64,000 nt of DNA from Bifidobacterium sp. ESL0784 (GCF_029433295.1 NZ_JAQTHV010000001.1:434001-498000), one strand, 5' to 3'. Counted from the first letter of the stretch, positions 28,024 through 37,856 are shown. Notes: generated by a model from the sequence alone, not told the origin. Program-made: numbers and translations.

Positions 28024-28842
28024 ATGATGTTTGGGCGTGATAGAGAGGCGATTTACACAAGAGTCAACAACTATGGCGGTCACGCCATTCAAGGCGGCAA
28101 GAGGGGCGGTGGGGCCCATTTCCGACGTCGGTGGATCAGGTCCGACAGTTTGCTGACGCGATTTCTGATCCTGCTTTTGGCTGCCTGCATGATCGGCGTC
28201 GCCACCGGATTCGTGTTGCCGAAAGTAAGTAGACCGCTTGCCCAGATGACCGGCCAATACGTGGCGACCGGACCGGTGGCACAGGTGTTGGCGACGCTTC
28301 CCGTGGACGACCACCCGAGTACGCGCGGTTACAACCGTGATTCGTTTGGCTATAACACTACCGACGACGATGGCGACGGCTGCACCATCCGCGACGATAT
28401 CCTGAAACGTGACATGACGGCGATTAAGTACAAGGCGCCAAGCGCTTGCCAGGTCAAGTCCGGAGCCTTGCAGGAGCCGTATACCGGAAAGTCCATCCGT
28501 TTTGTGCGTGGCAGGCAGACCAGCGCCGCGGTGCAGATCGACCATGTGGTCGCGCTCGAAAACGCATGGCAGTCTGGTGCCAGTAAGTGGGACGCGGCCA
28601 CGAAGCAGCGCTACGGCAATGACGCATACAACCTATTGGCCGTCGACGGCCCGGCCAACCAGCAGAAGGGTTCCGCCTCCGCCGCGTACTGGCTGCCGAC
28701 GAACCGCAGGTTTCGCTGTGCCTATGTCGCCCGCCAGATCGGTGTCAAACAGAAATATGGTCTTTCCGTCACCACCGCTGAAAAGCAAGCCATTTCCAAG
28801 GTTCTGCGAACCTGTCCCACTCAAGAGATCCCAAGGCAGTAG
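28024..28842 (+). CDS. Membrane-anchored HNH nuclease (DUF1524/GmrSD-type)
   Basis: 272 residues. A basic N-terminus is followed by one membrane helix or uncleaved signal (about 44-66, 'FLILLLAACMIGVATGFVL'), so the rest lies outside the membrane. The C-terminal domain has the HNH-like core 'VQIDHVVALENAWQSGA' (Asp-His), then 'YGNDAYNLLAVDGPANQQKG' (Asn) and 'AYWLPTN', the pattern of the DUF1524 nuclease family; an upstream 'TTDDDGDGCTIRDDILKRD' segment is also typical of secreted members. Family members are thought to degrade extracellular DNA, for nutrition or competence. The ATG at 28024 has AGAAGG upstream. It is monocistronic. Confidence 0.85.
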   Translation: MMFGRDREAIYTRVNNYGGHAIQGGKRGGGAHFRRRWIRSDSLLTRFLILLLAACMIGVATGFVLPKVSRPLAQMTGQYVATGPVAQVLATLPVDDHPSTRGYNRDSFGYNTTDDDGDGCTIRDDILKRDMTAIKYKAPSACQVKSGALQEPYTGKSIRFVRGRQTSAAVQIDHVVALENAWQSGASKWDAATKQRYGNDAYNLLAVDGPANQQKGSASAAYWLPTNRRFRCAYVARQIGVKQKYGLSVTTAEKQAISKVLRTCPTQEIPRQ

Positions 28843-29043
28843 GAGAGGAAGCATTGCGAACAATGCGAGGGAAGCGGTGAAAACAGTAAGAAGGGAAGCC
28901 GGCTGTTACCGTTGCCGTGATGGGTTTGATGTGAGTCGTAGACCTGGGGATCTCGGATGATCGGCCAAATCTGCAAAACAGAAAAACGTGTAAAAGGAAT
29001 CCCGGATTGGGAATTAAGCCAATCAACATAACAAACGAATATG

Positions 29044-29093
29044 AAAAGGCCGATGCATAATCCTCGTTTTTAAGGATATGTATCGGCCTTTGC
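29044..29093. terminator. Bidirectional terminator between convergent genes
   Basis: A long stem AAAGGCCGATGCATAATCCT paired with AGGATATGTATCGGCCTTT (a few mismatches) around a T/A-rich loop, with T tracts at both ends. It lies just beyond the MFS stop and 200 bases after the HNH stop. Confidence 0.75.
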
Positions 29094-29108
29094 GAAGGGC
29101 GGATTAAA

Positions 29109-30887
29109 TCATGCTTGCTTGGCGTGCGCGTGGAAGCGGGGGACGCGGACGTGACGCAGGGTACGGTTGGCGAGGTCGCGGGCAGAGCCGGCGCCTTGGC
29201 CACGCACGCCAAAGAGAACGAGCAGCACCATGCCGAGCGCGATGACCGAGCTGATGATGAGCGATATCCTGATGCCCCAGACGTTGGCGAGGATGGCAGC
29301 ATTATGGCGAGAACCCATCAGAGGCTTGAAGACCTTGGTGAACTCCTCCATCAGAATGACCAGGACCGGCGCGCCGATGGCCCCGGATATCTGCCGAACC
29401 GTGTTCGTGACGGCGGAACCTGCGGAAACGCTTCCGGGTGTCAAACAGTTGAGCGACCATGTCGTGATCGGCATCAGTACGAAGCCCATGCCGATCTGGC
29501 GCGTGAACTGGCAGATCGAGACCCACCAGATCGGCACATCCATGCCGATGAAGCTCATCATGATGGTGCCTGTCATCAATGTGAAGGAACCGATCAGAGC
29601 CACAGGACGTGCACCGAACTTGTCAAGCAGACGCCCGCCGCCAAACTGCGAGATGCATTGGCCGAGCGCGCCGGGAAGCATCACCAGGCCGGAAATCGTG
29701 GCGGAATAGCTGCGGTCGTTCTGGATGAAGAGCGGGATGATGACGGTGATGGAGCTGAAGGCGAAGAAGCTCATGGCGGCGGTGATGGTGCCGACGCGGA
29801 AGTTCTTGTTCTTCAAAACGGTCAGGTCGAGCAGTGGCGGCTGGAGCCTGCGTATCTTTTCGATTTGCTCGCGGACCTTGGGCGTCTTGAAATGTTCCTC
29901 AAGTTTGGCGGCGGAATCAGGGTCGGCGCGCAGGCGCTTGATGGCGGCACGCAGCTCCGCCACGTTCTGCGGGCGATCAGCTTCTTCCTGCAGGTGCTCG
30001 TTCTTTTCGAGACCGGCAAGAAGCTCCTTTAACTGGGCCTTGTAGCGCTTGGCTCCCTTGAGCTGGCGGACAACGAACCAGACGATGCCGACGATGCCGA
30101 CGGCCATTGGCAGCCAGACCACGGGAGCGGTGAATGCGTAGGCCTCGATATTGGTGAAGCCGAAAAGCAACCCGCCGAAACCGATGACCGAAAGACACAC
30201 CGAGAAGAAGTCGGCCTTCACCTCGCTGTCACGCTCGCCGAAGTTATGCAGGAAGAAGATGGCGAGTACCAATGCAATGGCGCCGACGATGGTCAGCGAA
30301 ACGAAAATCGAGCGCCAGCCGTTCGCATCGGTCTGCCAGCCGCCGAAAGTCGGGCCGATGGCAGGGGCCACGCTCATGGCCACGCCCACGGTGCCCATGG
30401 CCATGCCGCGTTTCGACATCGGGTAGACCGAGAAGACGATGATCTGCAGCACCGGCCACATCACGCCGGAGCCGATGGCCTCGAGCGTACGTCCGGCGAG
30501 CACGAGGATGAAGGATGGACCGAACCAGGCCAGTATCGAACCCAGCGTGAAGATGGTCATCGAGGCGATGACGATCTGGCGGGTGGAGAAGCGGCGGGTC
30601 AAGTAGGCTGTCAACGGCACCATGACGCCCTGCACCAGTTGGATGACGGAGGTGAGCCACTGACCGGTGGTCACGTTGATGCCGAACTCATGGACGATGG
30701 TCGGCAGGGCGGCGCTCAGTTGCAGCTGGGTGAAGTTGCCGATGAAGGTGATGAAGGTGAGGATGGCGATGGAGACGAAGGCCGCGTGGCTCAGGTGCCC
30801 GTCGACGTAGGATTCCTCTTTGGTGAGGGCTTTCGACAAGGATGGTTTCGAAGGAGATTCTGCCGATGCTTGCACAGGGTCGGTCAC
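29109..30887 (-). CDS. MFS drug exporter, DHA2 (EmrB/QacA) family
   Basis: 592 residues with about 14 hydrophobic helices. Motif A-like loop 'LTRRFSTRQIVIASMTIFTL' and the DHA2 motif C region 'TVGVAMSVAPAIGPTFGGW' are clear, indicating a proton-drug antiporter in the plasma membrane. Unusually, a charged segment of about 100 residues ('LKELLAGLEKNEHLQEEADR', then 'KFKTPKVREQIEKIRRLQPP'-like helices) sits in a central cytoplasmic loop (about residues 235-330, 29885-30185) and is predicted to be helical or coiled. The start is GTG 30887, with AAGGAG about 9 bases upstream. Substrate unknown. Confidence 0.9.
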   Translation of the reverse strand: MTDPVQASAESPSKPSLSKALTKEESYVDGHLSHAAFVSIAILTFITFIGNFTQLQLSAALPTIVHEFGINVTTGQWLTSVIQLVQGVMVPLTAYLTRRFSTRQIVIASMTIFTLGSILAWFGPSFILVLAGRTLEAIGSGVMWPVLQIIVFSVYPMSKRGMAMGTVGVAMSVAPAIGPTFGGWQTDANGWRSIFVSLTIVGAIALVLAIFFLHNFGERDSEVKADFFSVCLSVIGFGGLLFGFTNIEAYAFTAPVVWLPMAVGIVGIVWFVVRQLKGAKRYKAQLKELLAGLEKNEHLQEEADRPQNVAELRAAIKRLRADPDSAAKLEEHFKTPKVREQIEKIRRLQPPLLDLTVLKNKNFRVGTITAAMSFFAFSSITVIIPLFIQNDRSYSATISGLVMLPGALGQCISQFGGGRLLDKFGARPVALIGSFTLMTGTIMMSFIGMDVPIWWVSICQFTRQIGMGFVLMPITTWSLNCLTPGSVSAGSAVTNTVRQISGAIGAPVLVILMEEFTKVFKPLMGSRHNAAILANVWGIRISLIISSVIALGMVLLVLFGVRGQGAGSARDLANRTLRHVRVPRFHAHAKQA

Positions 30888-31175
30888 GATCAGTCACTCC
30901 TTCTTTGTTGCGCTGAAATTTTCATCATTACCTGCATACGTTTCCCACTATATTCAAAAGCATTCGATTATGATTTATGCGGAGAAGAAACATCTCCGTT
31001 GCCGCTTATTAACCCGGTTCAGATTACACCATCAGCCGGATGGCTGAGGCTGGAAGTGTCGCACTCTGGGTACGCACAAAAGAGCGGACGCAGTAAAGTG
31101 AAAGTGTCATACACTTACTGCGGAGAGGGTCCTGCATCGGGAACTGTTACCTTCGCGCACCGCAAACAGCGGACA

Positions 31176-32912
31176 TCACACGCCAGTGCCGCGGAAAACG
31201 GCCATGACGGTCTTGAGCAGAATGGCGATATCGCCGGTAAACGACCAGTTCTCGACGTATGAGATGTCGAGCTGTTCGCTTTCCTCCTGACTCAAGGCAT
31301 TGCGCCCTGAAATTTGCCATGGACCGGTGATGCCCGGCTTGACCAAAAGACGTGCGGAATAAAGCGAACCATATTGATCCACCTCGTACTGCTGTTGCGG
31401 TCGAGGACCGACGAGGCTCATATCACCTTTGAATACGTTGAAGAACTGAGGGAATTCGTCAAGCGATGTCTTACGAATGAAATGCCCGAACTTGGTGACG
31501 CGTGGATCGTCTTCGGCCTTGAAGAGGATGCCGTGCGCGTTGCCGGTTTCCTCGGCCACCTCTTCGTCGTATTTGTCGGCGTTCACGCTCATCGAGCGGA
31601 ATTTGTAGAGGGTGAACGGTTTGCCGTAGAGCCCGATGCGCTGCTGGGAATACATGGCGGGGCCGCCATCCTGAGACTTGACTCGGATGGCGACGAAGGC
31701 CATGACCGGCGAGGAGACGATGATGGCGAACGTGGAGCCGACAATGTCGAACACCCGCTTAAGTACCCTGGTCAATGTGGAATACTGCGGAAGGCGGGCG
31801 GTGAGCATCGGCATTGAGGGATTGCTGCGTAGATGAAGCTGCGAGGAGGCGATGTCGGCGACGTTGGCCATGAACGCGAGCTCGATGCCCATGGATTCTA
31901 CGGCCAGTGAGAAGGTGCGCATCGTCTCGGAATAGCGGGACATGACGTCGGCTATGAGAATAGCCTGCGAACCGAGCTCCTTGGCCTTTTGCGGCAAGTG
32001 GGAATCCATCGGCAATATCCGCAGGTCTTTTTCCTCGGGGCAAGTGGCGCTGAACGGTACCGAAACGAGCTGCTGGGCATCCGGAGAGTTTTGATTTTCA
32101 ACGCTATCGGAGATGGAAACCACGGGGCAGACGGCGATGGGCCTGTAGCCCATTCCCGGGTTTTCCTTCAGTTGCGCGATGACCTTGTGGATTCCCTCGG
32201 GGGAGCCGACAATCACAGTGTCATACATATAGGTATCTTTGCGGCGGTGCCGATGCAAAGAACGGCGCATGATCCAACGCTCAAGCAGCTCCAGCATGCA
32301 CGAGAAAATCGGTATGAGGATGGTCAGGGAGCGCGGAATGTCGAGCTTGAAAATATAGCTGAACATGCAGATAATGACGAAATCAACCAAAGCGGCGTTA
32401 AGAATCTTACTATAGAGCTCATAGCCCTCGCCCATGGCGTGACGGTGGTAAATATGTTGCGAGGCCAAGCTGACCAACCAGGCGACGCAGATGAGAATCA
32501 GAAATTCGTTGAGTCGTCTTGAACCTGAGCCGTCATCTCGCAGATTCGCGTAAGCATCGGTATCAAAGAACAACACTCCCGTGGTCGCCAAAAGCGTCAT
32601 CACTACATCGAGCACAATAAGCGTCGTGTTGAACACGAAACTCCATTTGGGAATGGAATAGCTTAGCAGCTGATGGTTGGCGGTGGCCTTTGAATGGAAT
32701 TTGCCTTTGCTGTCCGAAAGGAAATATGAACCGTCGAAGAAGCTGTTGCCTACGGATTCGTCTCCGCGGTGCGGACGTGAGGAAGCTGTGCGTTTCCTGT
32801 GTTGGTTTGCAAAGCGAGTTTGCGGATTTTGTTCGATTTTCAAGGCTTTATTGTTCATCTGATCGGCATCAGAGGACCGTACAACCGGACCCGACTCGAC
32901 TCTCTGTGCCAC
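31176..32912 (-). CDS. Polyprenyl-phosphate sugar-1-phosphate transferase (WbaP/CpsD type)
   Basis: Priming enzyme of polysaccharide assembly: transfers a sugar-1-phosphate, often galactose or glucose, from UDP-sugar to undecaprenyl phosphate. 578 residues: a disordered N-terminus, four membrane helices (about 75-200), a CoA-binding-like Rossmann region (about 225-390) and the C-terminal transferase domain starting 'RVFDIVGSTFAIIVSSPVMA' with 'QRIGLYGKPFTLYKFRSM', 'RKTSLDEFPQFFNVFKGDMS' and 'LVGPRPQQ'. The Asp-Glu catalytic dyad and Pro-Arg-Pro are intact. The start is GTG 32912, with AGAGG upstream. It is divergent from the DUF4012 gene and opens the polysaccharide locus. Confidence 0.93.
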   Translation of the reverse strand: MAQRVESGPVVRSSDADQMNNKALKIEQNPQTRFANQHRKRTASSRPHRGDESVGNSFFDGSYFLSDSKGKFHSKATANHQLLSYSIPKWSFVFNTTLIVLDVVMTLLATTGVLFFDTDAYANLRDDGSGSRRLNEFLILICVAWLVSLASQHIYHRHAMGEGYELYSKILNAALVDFVIICMFSYIFKLDIPRSLTILIPIFSCMLELLERWIMRRSLHRHRRKDTYMYDTVIVGSPEGIHKVIAQLKENPGMGYRPIAVCPVVSISDSVENQNSPDAQQLVSVPFSATCPEEKDLRILPMDSHLPQKAKELGSQAILIADVMSRYSETMRTFSLAVESMGIELAFMANVADIASSQLHLRSNPSMPMLTARLPQYSTLTRVLKRVFDIVGSTFAIIVSSPVMAFVAIRVKSQDGGPAMYSQQRIGLYGKPFTLYKFRSMSVNADKYDEEVAEETGNAHGILFKAEDDPRVTKFGHFIRKTSLDEFPQFFNVFKGDMSLVGPRPQQQYEVDQYGSLYSARLLVKPGITGPWQISGRNALSQEESEQLDISYVENWSFTGDIAILLKTVMAVFRGTGV

Positions 32913-33165
32913 GATGTAACCTCTTCTGTCGCATGAAACCGCTCACACCATAATACATAGCTCATAGGCAAATAAGGCATTTTTGCCTCTTTTTCGGCGT
33001 GTGCCTGTTTCGCTACCTTGCATAGATATTTTATTGCTATGGCACCCGATATCCGCATCATTGTCCTCTACTTATACCGAATCTGTGCAGAATTTGCGCT
33101 AAAGCCTTGAAATCCAAGGTGGTAGTGCATAATGGTTCATTGTTATATCGGTGAAGGGAAGTATC

Positions 33166-35004
33166 ATGCGTGAACCACGAGGCAGGCATTTGGCGGCCAC
33201 CAGACCTATGCGTCGGCATCGCGCCTGGCCATGGGTGCTGTTGGTGATATTCGTGCTGTTGGTTGCAATGGCTGGGTTTGGGGCATATGCCGCCAAGACG
33301 ATGTACAGCCAGGCCAAAGAGGTAAAGGCCCACGAGCAGAATGCTGTGACGATGCTCAGCGGTTTTTCGGGTACAAATGACCTCAATTCCCTCGATCAGG
33401 TTTCTCAGAAACTACCCCAGGTGCAAAGCGAGACCAAACAGGCCAATGACATTGCGCATGGGACGTTATGGAACTTGGCTGCCAAAGTTCCGCTTGTCGG
33501 CAATGACATCAAAACGGTGCAGGGCATGGCCTCGACCGTCGACGATATTACGCACGATTCCATTCCCCAGTTCATCAATGTTGTCGATCAATTGAAATCG
33601 GCGAAACTGAGTGAAGGCGATGGGCAGATTAACCTTCAACCCATTCTGCAAGCTCAGCAACAGATAAAAAAGGCTAATGACTCAATGCAAGGCGAAGTGC
33701 GGGCATATCACCAATTGCCTGCGCAAAAGGCGAAATTGGGGATGGTGCGCAAGGCTTACGATGCTTCTGATAAGAAACTCGATTCTTTGGCTGAAAAAAT
33801 CGACGAACTTTCCAAGACCTTCCAGATTGTTCCGGACTTTCTCGGAGCTAACCAGTCCCATCATTATGCTGTGATGTCTATGACCACTTCCGAGGTCCGT
33901 TCCGGTGGTGGCCTCGTTGGTTCGATTGGAAGCTTGACGACGAACAACGGAAAAATCGCGGTTGGCGATTTTCAGCCCAATACCGTATATATCCCTTACG
34001 GTCCGGGCAAGCCAACCGATAGTGAGATGGAAATATTCAACACGTGGGGGCCGGAGCATATGTCCCTGGATGTTCGTGATCTGGCTGCTGCCCCGGATAC
34101 AGCACGGACGGCGACCATGATGCGAGAGATTTGGGCGAAGACGCCAGAAGGGGCGAAGGAACCTATCGATGGAGTCATCACCATCGATCCTGTATTCCTG
34201 CAAAAACTGATAAGTATAAATGGGAATGTCAAACTATCCAACGGCCAGGTACTTGATGGTCAGAACACGACAGAATATCTTCTGAATACGGTGTATAAGA
34301 AATTCAGTCCTGAGCAGCAGGATGTTCTCTTTGGAGAAGTCGCCACACAGTCGATAGGGAATATGTTCTCAAACTTGGACTTCCAGAAACTTTCCCAAAT
34401 TGCAGGGATCATGGGGAACATGGCTCGTTGGCGTCATTTCACTGTGTACTCTTTCGATAAGCAAACGGAACAAAAATATATGGAGAATGGGTACACCGGG
34501 CAAACTCCAAGTAGTGAGGAGAATCCCGAAGTCGGCGTATATGTCAATGAACAGAATGTGTCCAAAATGAGCTGGTACATTCATCGCACTTCGAAGATTA
34601 CCCGAACGAGTACTAATGCCACCGGGGCTCGTAAGTATCATGTCGATTACACGATGACCAACACCATGACCAATGCAGAACTGCAATCTGTTCCGCATTA
34701 CATTATGGGAGTTGGTGGCGTGCCTCTTGGCTCAGGTGCTGAAAAAACTCTGATTTATGCTCCTGCCGGCGGCAGCATATCCAATCTCACTTTCAAGGGG
34801 GAAGCCACAACGCCCAAGCAAATGACGTTGAACGGCAAACCGTTGTACGCAAGTCTTGCAACAGTAATGCCGGGTGCCACGGTGACTTTCTCCTTCGATG
34901 TCACGACCTCGCCAAAGACGGTTTCGGATTTGCAGCTTGATCAGAGCCCGATGGGTTGGGAAGATCCCGGTGTTACCTACGTCAACGGTTCTAGTCAGAA
35001 ATAA
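33166..35004 (+). CDS. DUF4012 membrane-anchored extracellular protein
   Basis: 612 residues with one N-terminal membrane helix (about 21-45, 'WPWVLLVIFVLLVAMAGFGAY') after an Arg-rich cytoplasmic tip, then a large extracellular part. Residues 55-210 are helical, with a Gln/Lys-rich region; the DUF4012 core includes 'VRSGGGLVGSIGSLTTNNGK', 'VYIPYGPGKPTD' and 'PIDGVITIDPVFLQKLIS'. DUF4012 proteins recur in bifidobacterial and other actinobacterial polysaccharide loci; the biochemical role is unknown, and ligation or export has been guessed because of that company. ATG 33166 has AAGGGAAG and is preferred to an upstream in-frame start at 33151. It is the first plus-strand gene of the locus. Confidence 0.85.
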   Translation: MREPRGRHLAATRPMRRHRAWPWVLLVIFVLLVAMAGFGAYAAKTMYSQAKEVKAHEQNAVTMLSGFSGTNDLNSLDQVSQKLPQVQSETKQANDIAHGTLWNLAAKVPLVGNDIKTVQGMASTVDDITHDSIPQFINVVDQLKSAKLSEGDGQINLQPILQAQQQIKKANDSMQGEVRAYHQLPAQKAKLGMVRKAYDASDKKLDSLAEKIDELSKTFQIVPDFLGANQSHHYAVMSMTTSEVRSGGGLVGSIGSLTTNNGKIAVGDFQPNTVYIPYGPGKPTDSEMEIFNTWGPEHMSLDVRDLAAAPDTARTATMMREIWAKTPEGAKEPIDGVITIDPVFLQKLISINGNVKLSNGQVLDGQNTTEYLLNTVYKKFSPEQQDVLFGEVATQSIGNMFSNLDFQKLSQIAGIMGNMARWRHFTVYSFDKQTEQKYMENGYTGQTPSSEENPEVGVYVNEQNVSKMSWYIHRTSKITRTSTNATGARKYHVDYTMTNTMTNAELQSVPHYIMGVGGVPLGSGAEKTLIYAPAGGSISNLTFKGEATTPKQMTLNGKPLYASLATVMPGATVTFSFDVTTSPKTVSDLQLDQSPMGWEDPGVTYVNGSSQK

Positions 35005-35038
35005 ATAATCATTAGTACATTTAGCGGAGGCCAATACA

Positions 35039-35902
35039 GTGGGGCAAGTTTCAGCATCGGTAAGTCTGGTTATTCCGACGTTAAACGCTTCTCAAAGCAT
35101 AAGTGAATTGATTGGTGCCCTTAACAGGCAATCCCGGCCGTTGGATGAGGTTCTGGTGATTGATTCGAGCTCTGACGATAATACGGCGGATCTGGCAAGA
35201 GAATCCGGAGCTCAGGTAACCGTTATTCCACGTTCCGAGTTCGATCACGGGGGAACTCGGCATAAGGCCTTTTTGATGGCCAAAACCGATTATGTTCTCT
35301 TTATGACTCAGGACGCTCTTCCTGCGAATGATCAGTATGTAGAGAATTTGTTAGAGCCTTTCAGCGATGAAAGAATCGCTATGGTCTCAGGGCGCCAATT
35401 ACCGCGAGCGGACGCTCGGCCTTTTGAAAGACTGGTTCGTGCGTTTAATTATCCCTCGGTTTCATTCGTTCGGGACTTATCTGATTTACCGACTCTGGGA
35501 ATCAAAACGTTCTTTGCTTCAGACGCTTGCAGCGCATATCGGCGTACAGCCTATTTGGACTGTGGTGGTTTTGATAACCCGTGCAACACGAACGAGGATA
35601 TGCTTATGGCCTCGAAGTTCATCGGGGCTGATTACAAGGTGGCTTATGCGGCGAATGCAGAGGCCATCCATTCCCACAATCTTTCGTTCAGGCAACAATA
35701 TCGAAGAAATAAAGAGATCGGTATCTTCCTGAAAAATCACAAGACGGAGTTGATGAACGCTTCGGAATATGGCGAGGGGAAACGCATGGTCTTGTATGTG
35801 CTGAAACATCTGTGCGAAGATAAACATTATGGAGAGATCCCGCCTTTCTTCCTTGATTGCGTTGCAAGATATTGCGGTAATAAAGCGGGTAAACTCAGTT
35901 AA
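35039..35902 (+). CDS. GT2 glycosyltransferase, rhamnosyltransferase-like
   Basis: 287 residues with the GT-A fold of family 2. It begins 'VSLVIPTLNASQSISELIGA' and carries 'VLVIDSSSDDNTADLARESG', 'RSEFDHGGTRHKAFLMA' and 'FMTQDALPAND', then 'CNTNEDMLMASKFI' with the catalytic acidic residues. The DHGGTRH block is characteristic of bacterial rhamnosyltransferases, which fits the dTDP-rhamnose genes at 52.5-56 kb. The start is GTG 35039, with GGAGG 8 bases upstream. It is the first of three glycosyltransferases in a row. The acceptor sugar is unknown. Confidence 0.88.
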   Translation: MGQVSASVSLVIPTLNASQSISELIGALNRQSRPLDEVLVIDSSSDDNTADLARESGAQVTVIPRSEFDHGGTRHKAFLMAKTDYVLFMTQDALPANDQYVENLLEPFSDERIAMVSGRQLPRADARPFERLVRAFNYPSVSFVRDLSDLPTLGIKTFFASDACSAYRRTAYLDCGGFDNPCNTNEDMLMASKFIGADYKVAYAANAEAIHSHNLSFRQQYRRNKEIGIFLKNHKTELMNASEYGEGKRMVLYVLKHLCEDKHYGEIPPFFLDCVARYCGNKAGKLS

Positions 35903-36069
35903 ACAAATTGTCGGCATGTACTATGTTCTGCCACCTGAATGCATGATGATTGGTTTGTGGAAGACCATTGAATCTGCTTAAAAAACTCCGTTTAACCGAT
36001 TGACGTCCCTCGATACTTTGTTTTTGATAGACTTAACCAAGTTGATTAGTATAACAAACGGAGTGGGTT

Positions 36070-37068
36070 GTGCAAACTGTGACCAACGATGAGCTTGTAT
36101 CTGTTCTCATACCAGCATACAATGTCGAGAGTTTTGTCGAAAAATGCTTGGAGAGCGTAATCCAGCAAACTTACTCCAATATAGAAATTATCGTCGTTAA
36201 CGATGGCTCCACAGATGGGACCCTTTCTGTCTGCAATCGCATGGCGCAACAAGATAGACGTATCAGAGTTTATTCCCAAGAGAACGCCGGTTTGGCCGAA
36301 ACCCGCAATGTGCTTCTATCGCATGTCTCGGGAAGATATGTGACATTCATCGATTCAGATGACTATGTCGATAAACAGTATGTTGAGCTTTTGCTGAAAT
36401 GGCTTGTGGAAGCCGATACAGACATATCTGTTTGCGGGATGAACAAGGTCTATCCTGACGGGAAAGCGGTCAAGGCTTCCAAATCCGGTTTCGAGGGTAA
36501 AAAACTCACTTTGCATGATGCCATTGCGGCATTGAACTCTTGGAGATCCTTTGATGCGAGTGCTTGTGCAAAACTATATAAGCAAGAACTATTCAGCGGC
36601 ATTTCTTATCCAAAAGGAAAGATAACTGAAGACGCATACACCACATATAAGGTCCTTGCCAATGCCGATTCTGTCATTTATAGAAATGTTCCTCTTTATT
36701 GCTATGTATACCGGGCTGGAAGCATATTGCATGGCGGAAAGATCAATATCGATTACGCCGTAGCAGCGCAGCAACAAGCTGAGTTTTTCTCTTCCAGATT
36801 ACCTTCTCTCAATAATATTTGTCAAAGTGCTTTGGCCATCACCAAAATGGCCGTCTATAACGAACTGATTGAAGTTGATGACGACACTGCTTTGTCTCGG
36901 AAAGAGCAGGAATGGTTAGTCGATAATAAGGGGACTTGGAGCTGCTTACTACGCGATTCGAGCCTGTCTTGGGCCAAAAGGCTCCAGGCTCTTCTGTTCT
37001 GTATAAGCCCCCGTTTGTACAAGATTATCGTGGGGCCTCTTTTAAGAAAGAGGACACAGCGCTGCTGA
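36070..37068 (+). CDS. GT2 glycosyltransferase
   Basis: 332 residues. It has the classical GT2 opening 'VSVLIPAYNVESFVEKCLES', 'IIVVNDGSTDGTLSVCNRMA', the donor-metal 'FIDSDDYVDKQYVELL' (D-x-D) and the late 'ITEDAYTTYKVLANAD' with the catalytic base pair. It is a cytosolic, membrane-associated enzyme that adds one sugar of the repeat unit; donor and linkage cannot be told. The start is GTG 36070, with GGAG upstream. Codon use is AT-richer than in the housekeeping genes. Confidence 0.88.
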   Translation: MQTVTNDELVSVLIPAYNVESFVEKCLESVIQQTYSNIEIIVVNDGSTDGTLSVCNRMAQQDRRIRVYSQENAGLAETRNVLLSHVSGRYVTFIDSDDYVDKQYVELLLKWLVEADTDISVCGMNKVYPDGKAVKASKSGFEGKKLTLHDAIAALNSWRSFDASACAKLYKQELFSGISYPKGKITEDAYTTYKVLANADSVIYRNVPLYCYVYRAGSILHGGKINIDYAVAAQQQAEFFSSRLPSLNNICQSALAITKMAVYNELIEVDDDTALSRKEQEWLVDNKGTWSCLLRDSSLSWAKRLQALLFCISPRLYKIIVGPLLRKRTQRC

Positions 37069-37139
37069 TAGAGAGCATCTGTGTGTTAGATGTCGGATAT
37101 TGATGAAGCAGCAATGATGCAGAGAGAAAAGAGGCTTTC

Positions 37140-37856
37140 GTGAGACCCTCGGTGAGTGTTGTAATGGCGACTTACAATGGTATGCCGTATGTCAGAGAAC
37201 AGATTCAGTCTATTTTATCTCAACTGACTGATGAAGATGAGCTGATTGTCACTGATGATGGTTCAACGGACGGCACCATTGAGGAGATTCGTGATTTCTG
37301 TTCGAAGTACACGAATATTTCTTTCCTGAAAGGTCCAGGAAAAGGAGTGATTGCCAATTTTGAGAACGGCTTGAATACTGCGAGCAGAGAAATTCTTTTC
37401 CTTTCCGATCAGGATGATGTATGGTTACCGCACAAGATTGAGACGGTCTGCAAGTTTTTCGTGGACGATCCCAAGATCACTTGTGTACTTCATGATGTCA
37501 CTGTTGTAGATTCGGATTTAAAAGAATTGCACCCATCCTTTTTTAATCTTAGAAACTCACGTTTGGGGTTTGTCAATAACATCATACGTAATTCATATGT
37601 GGGCAGTGCGATGGCGTTTAAAAGGGAGATACTGCATTATGCTCTCCCGATGCCCAAAGACATACCTATGCACGATCAGTGGATTGGTCTTATCAATGAA
37701 ATGTATGGTAAGTGCGGCTTATGTCGGGAACGATTGGGCTTGTACCGACGGCATGAAGGCACTGTGACATCCTTGGAACATGGTTCCCTGTCCTCAATGC
37801 TTGGCAAACGGATACGACTTGTTAAAGATTTAATAATCCGAAGAATGCAAAATTAG
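37140..37856 (+). CDS. GT2 glycosyltransferase (short)
   Basis: 238 residues. It begins 'VSVVMATYNGMPYVREQIQS', continues 'ELIVTDDGSTDGTIEEIRDF' and has the 'LFLSDQDDVWLPHKIE' block (Q-D-D-V-W) found in many rhamnosyl- and galactosyltransferases. The C-terminal 'MPMHDQWIGLINEMYGKCGL'-like region holds the expected His-Asp-Gln-Trp acceptor motif, so the catalytic domain looks complete despite the small size. The start is GTG 37140, with AAGAGG upstream. It may extend the repeat unit started by its neighbours. Confidence 0.85.
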   Translation: MRPSVSVVMATYNGMPYVREQIQSILSQLTDEDELIVTDDGSTDGTIEEIRDFCSKYTNISFLKGPGKGVIANFENGLNTASREILFLSDQDDVWLPHKIETVCKFFVDDPKITCVLHDVTVVDSDLKELHPSFFNLRNSRLGFVNNIIRNSYVGSAMAFKREILHYALPMPKDIPMHDQWIGLINEMYGKCGLCRERLGLYRRHEGTVTSLEHGSLSSMLGKRIRLVKDLIIRRMQN

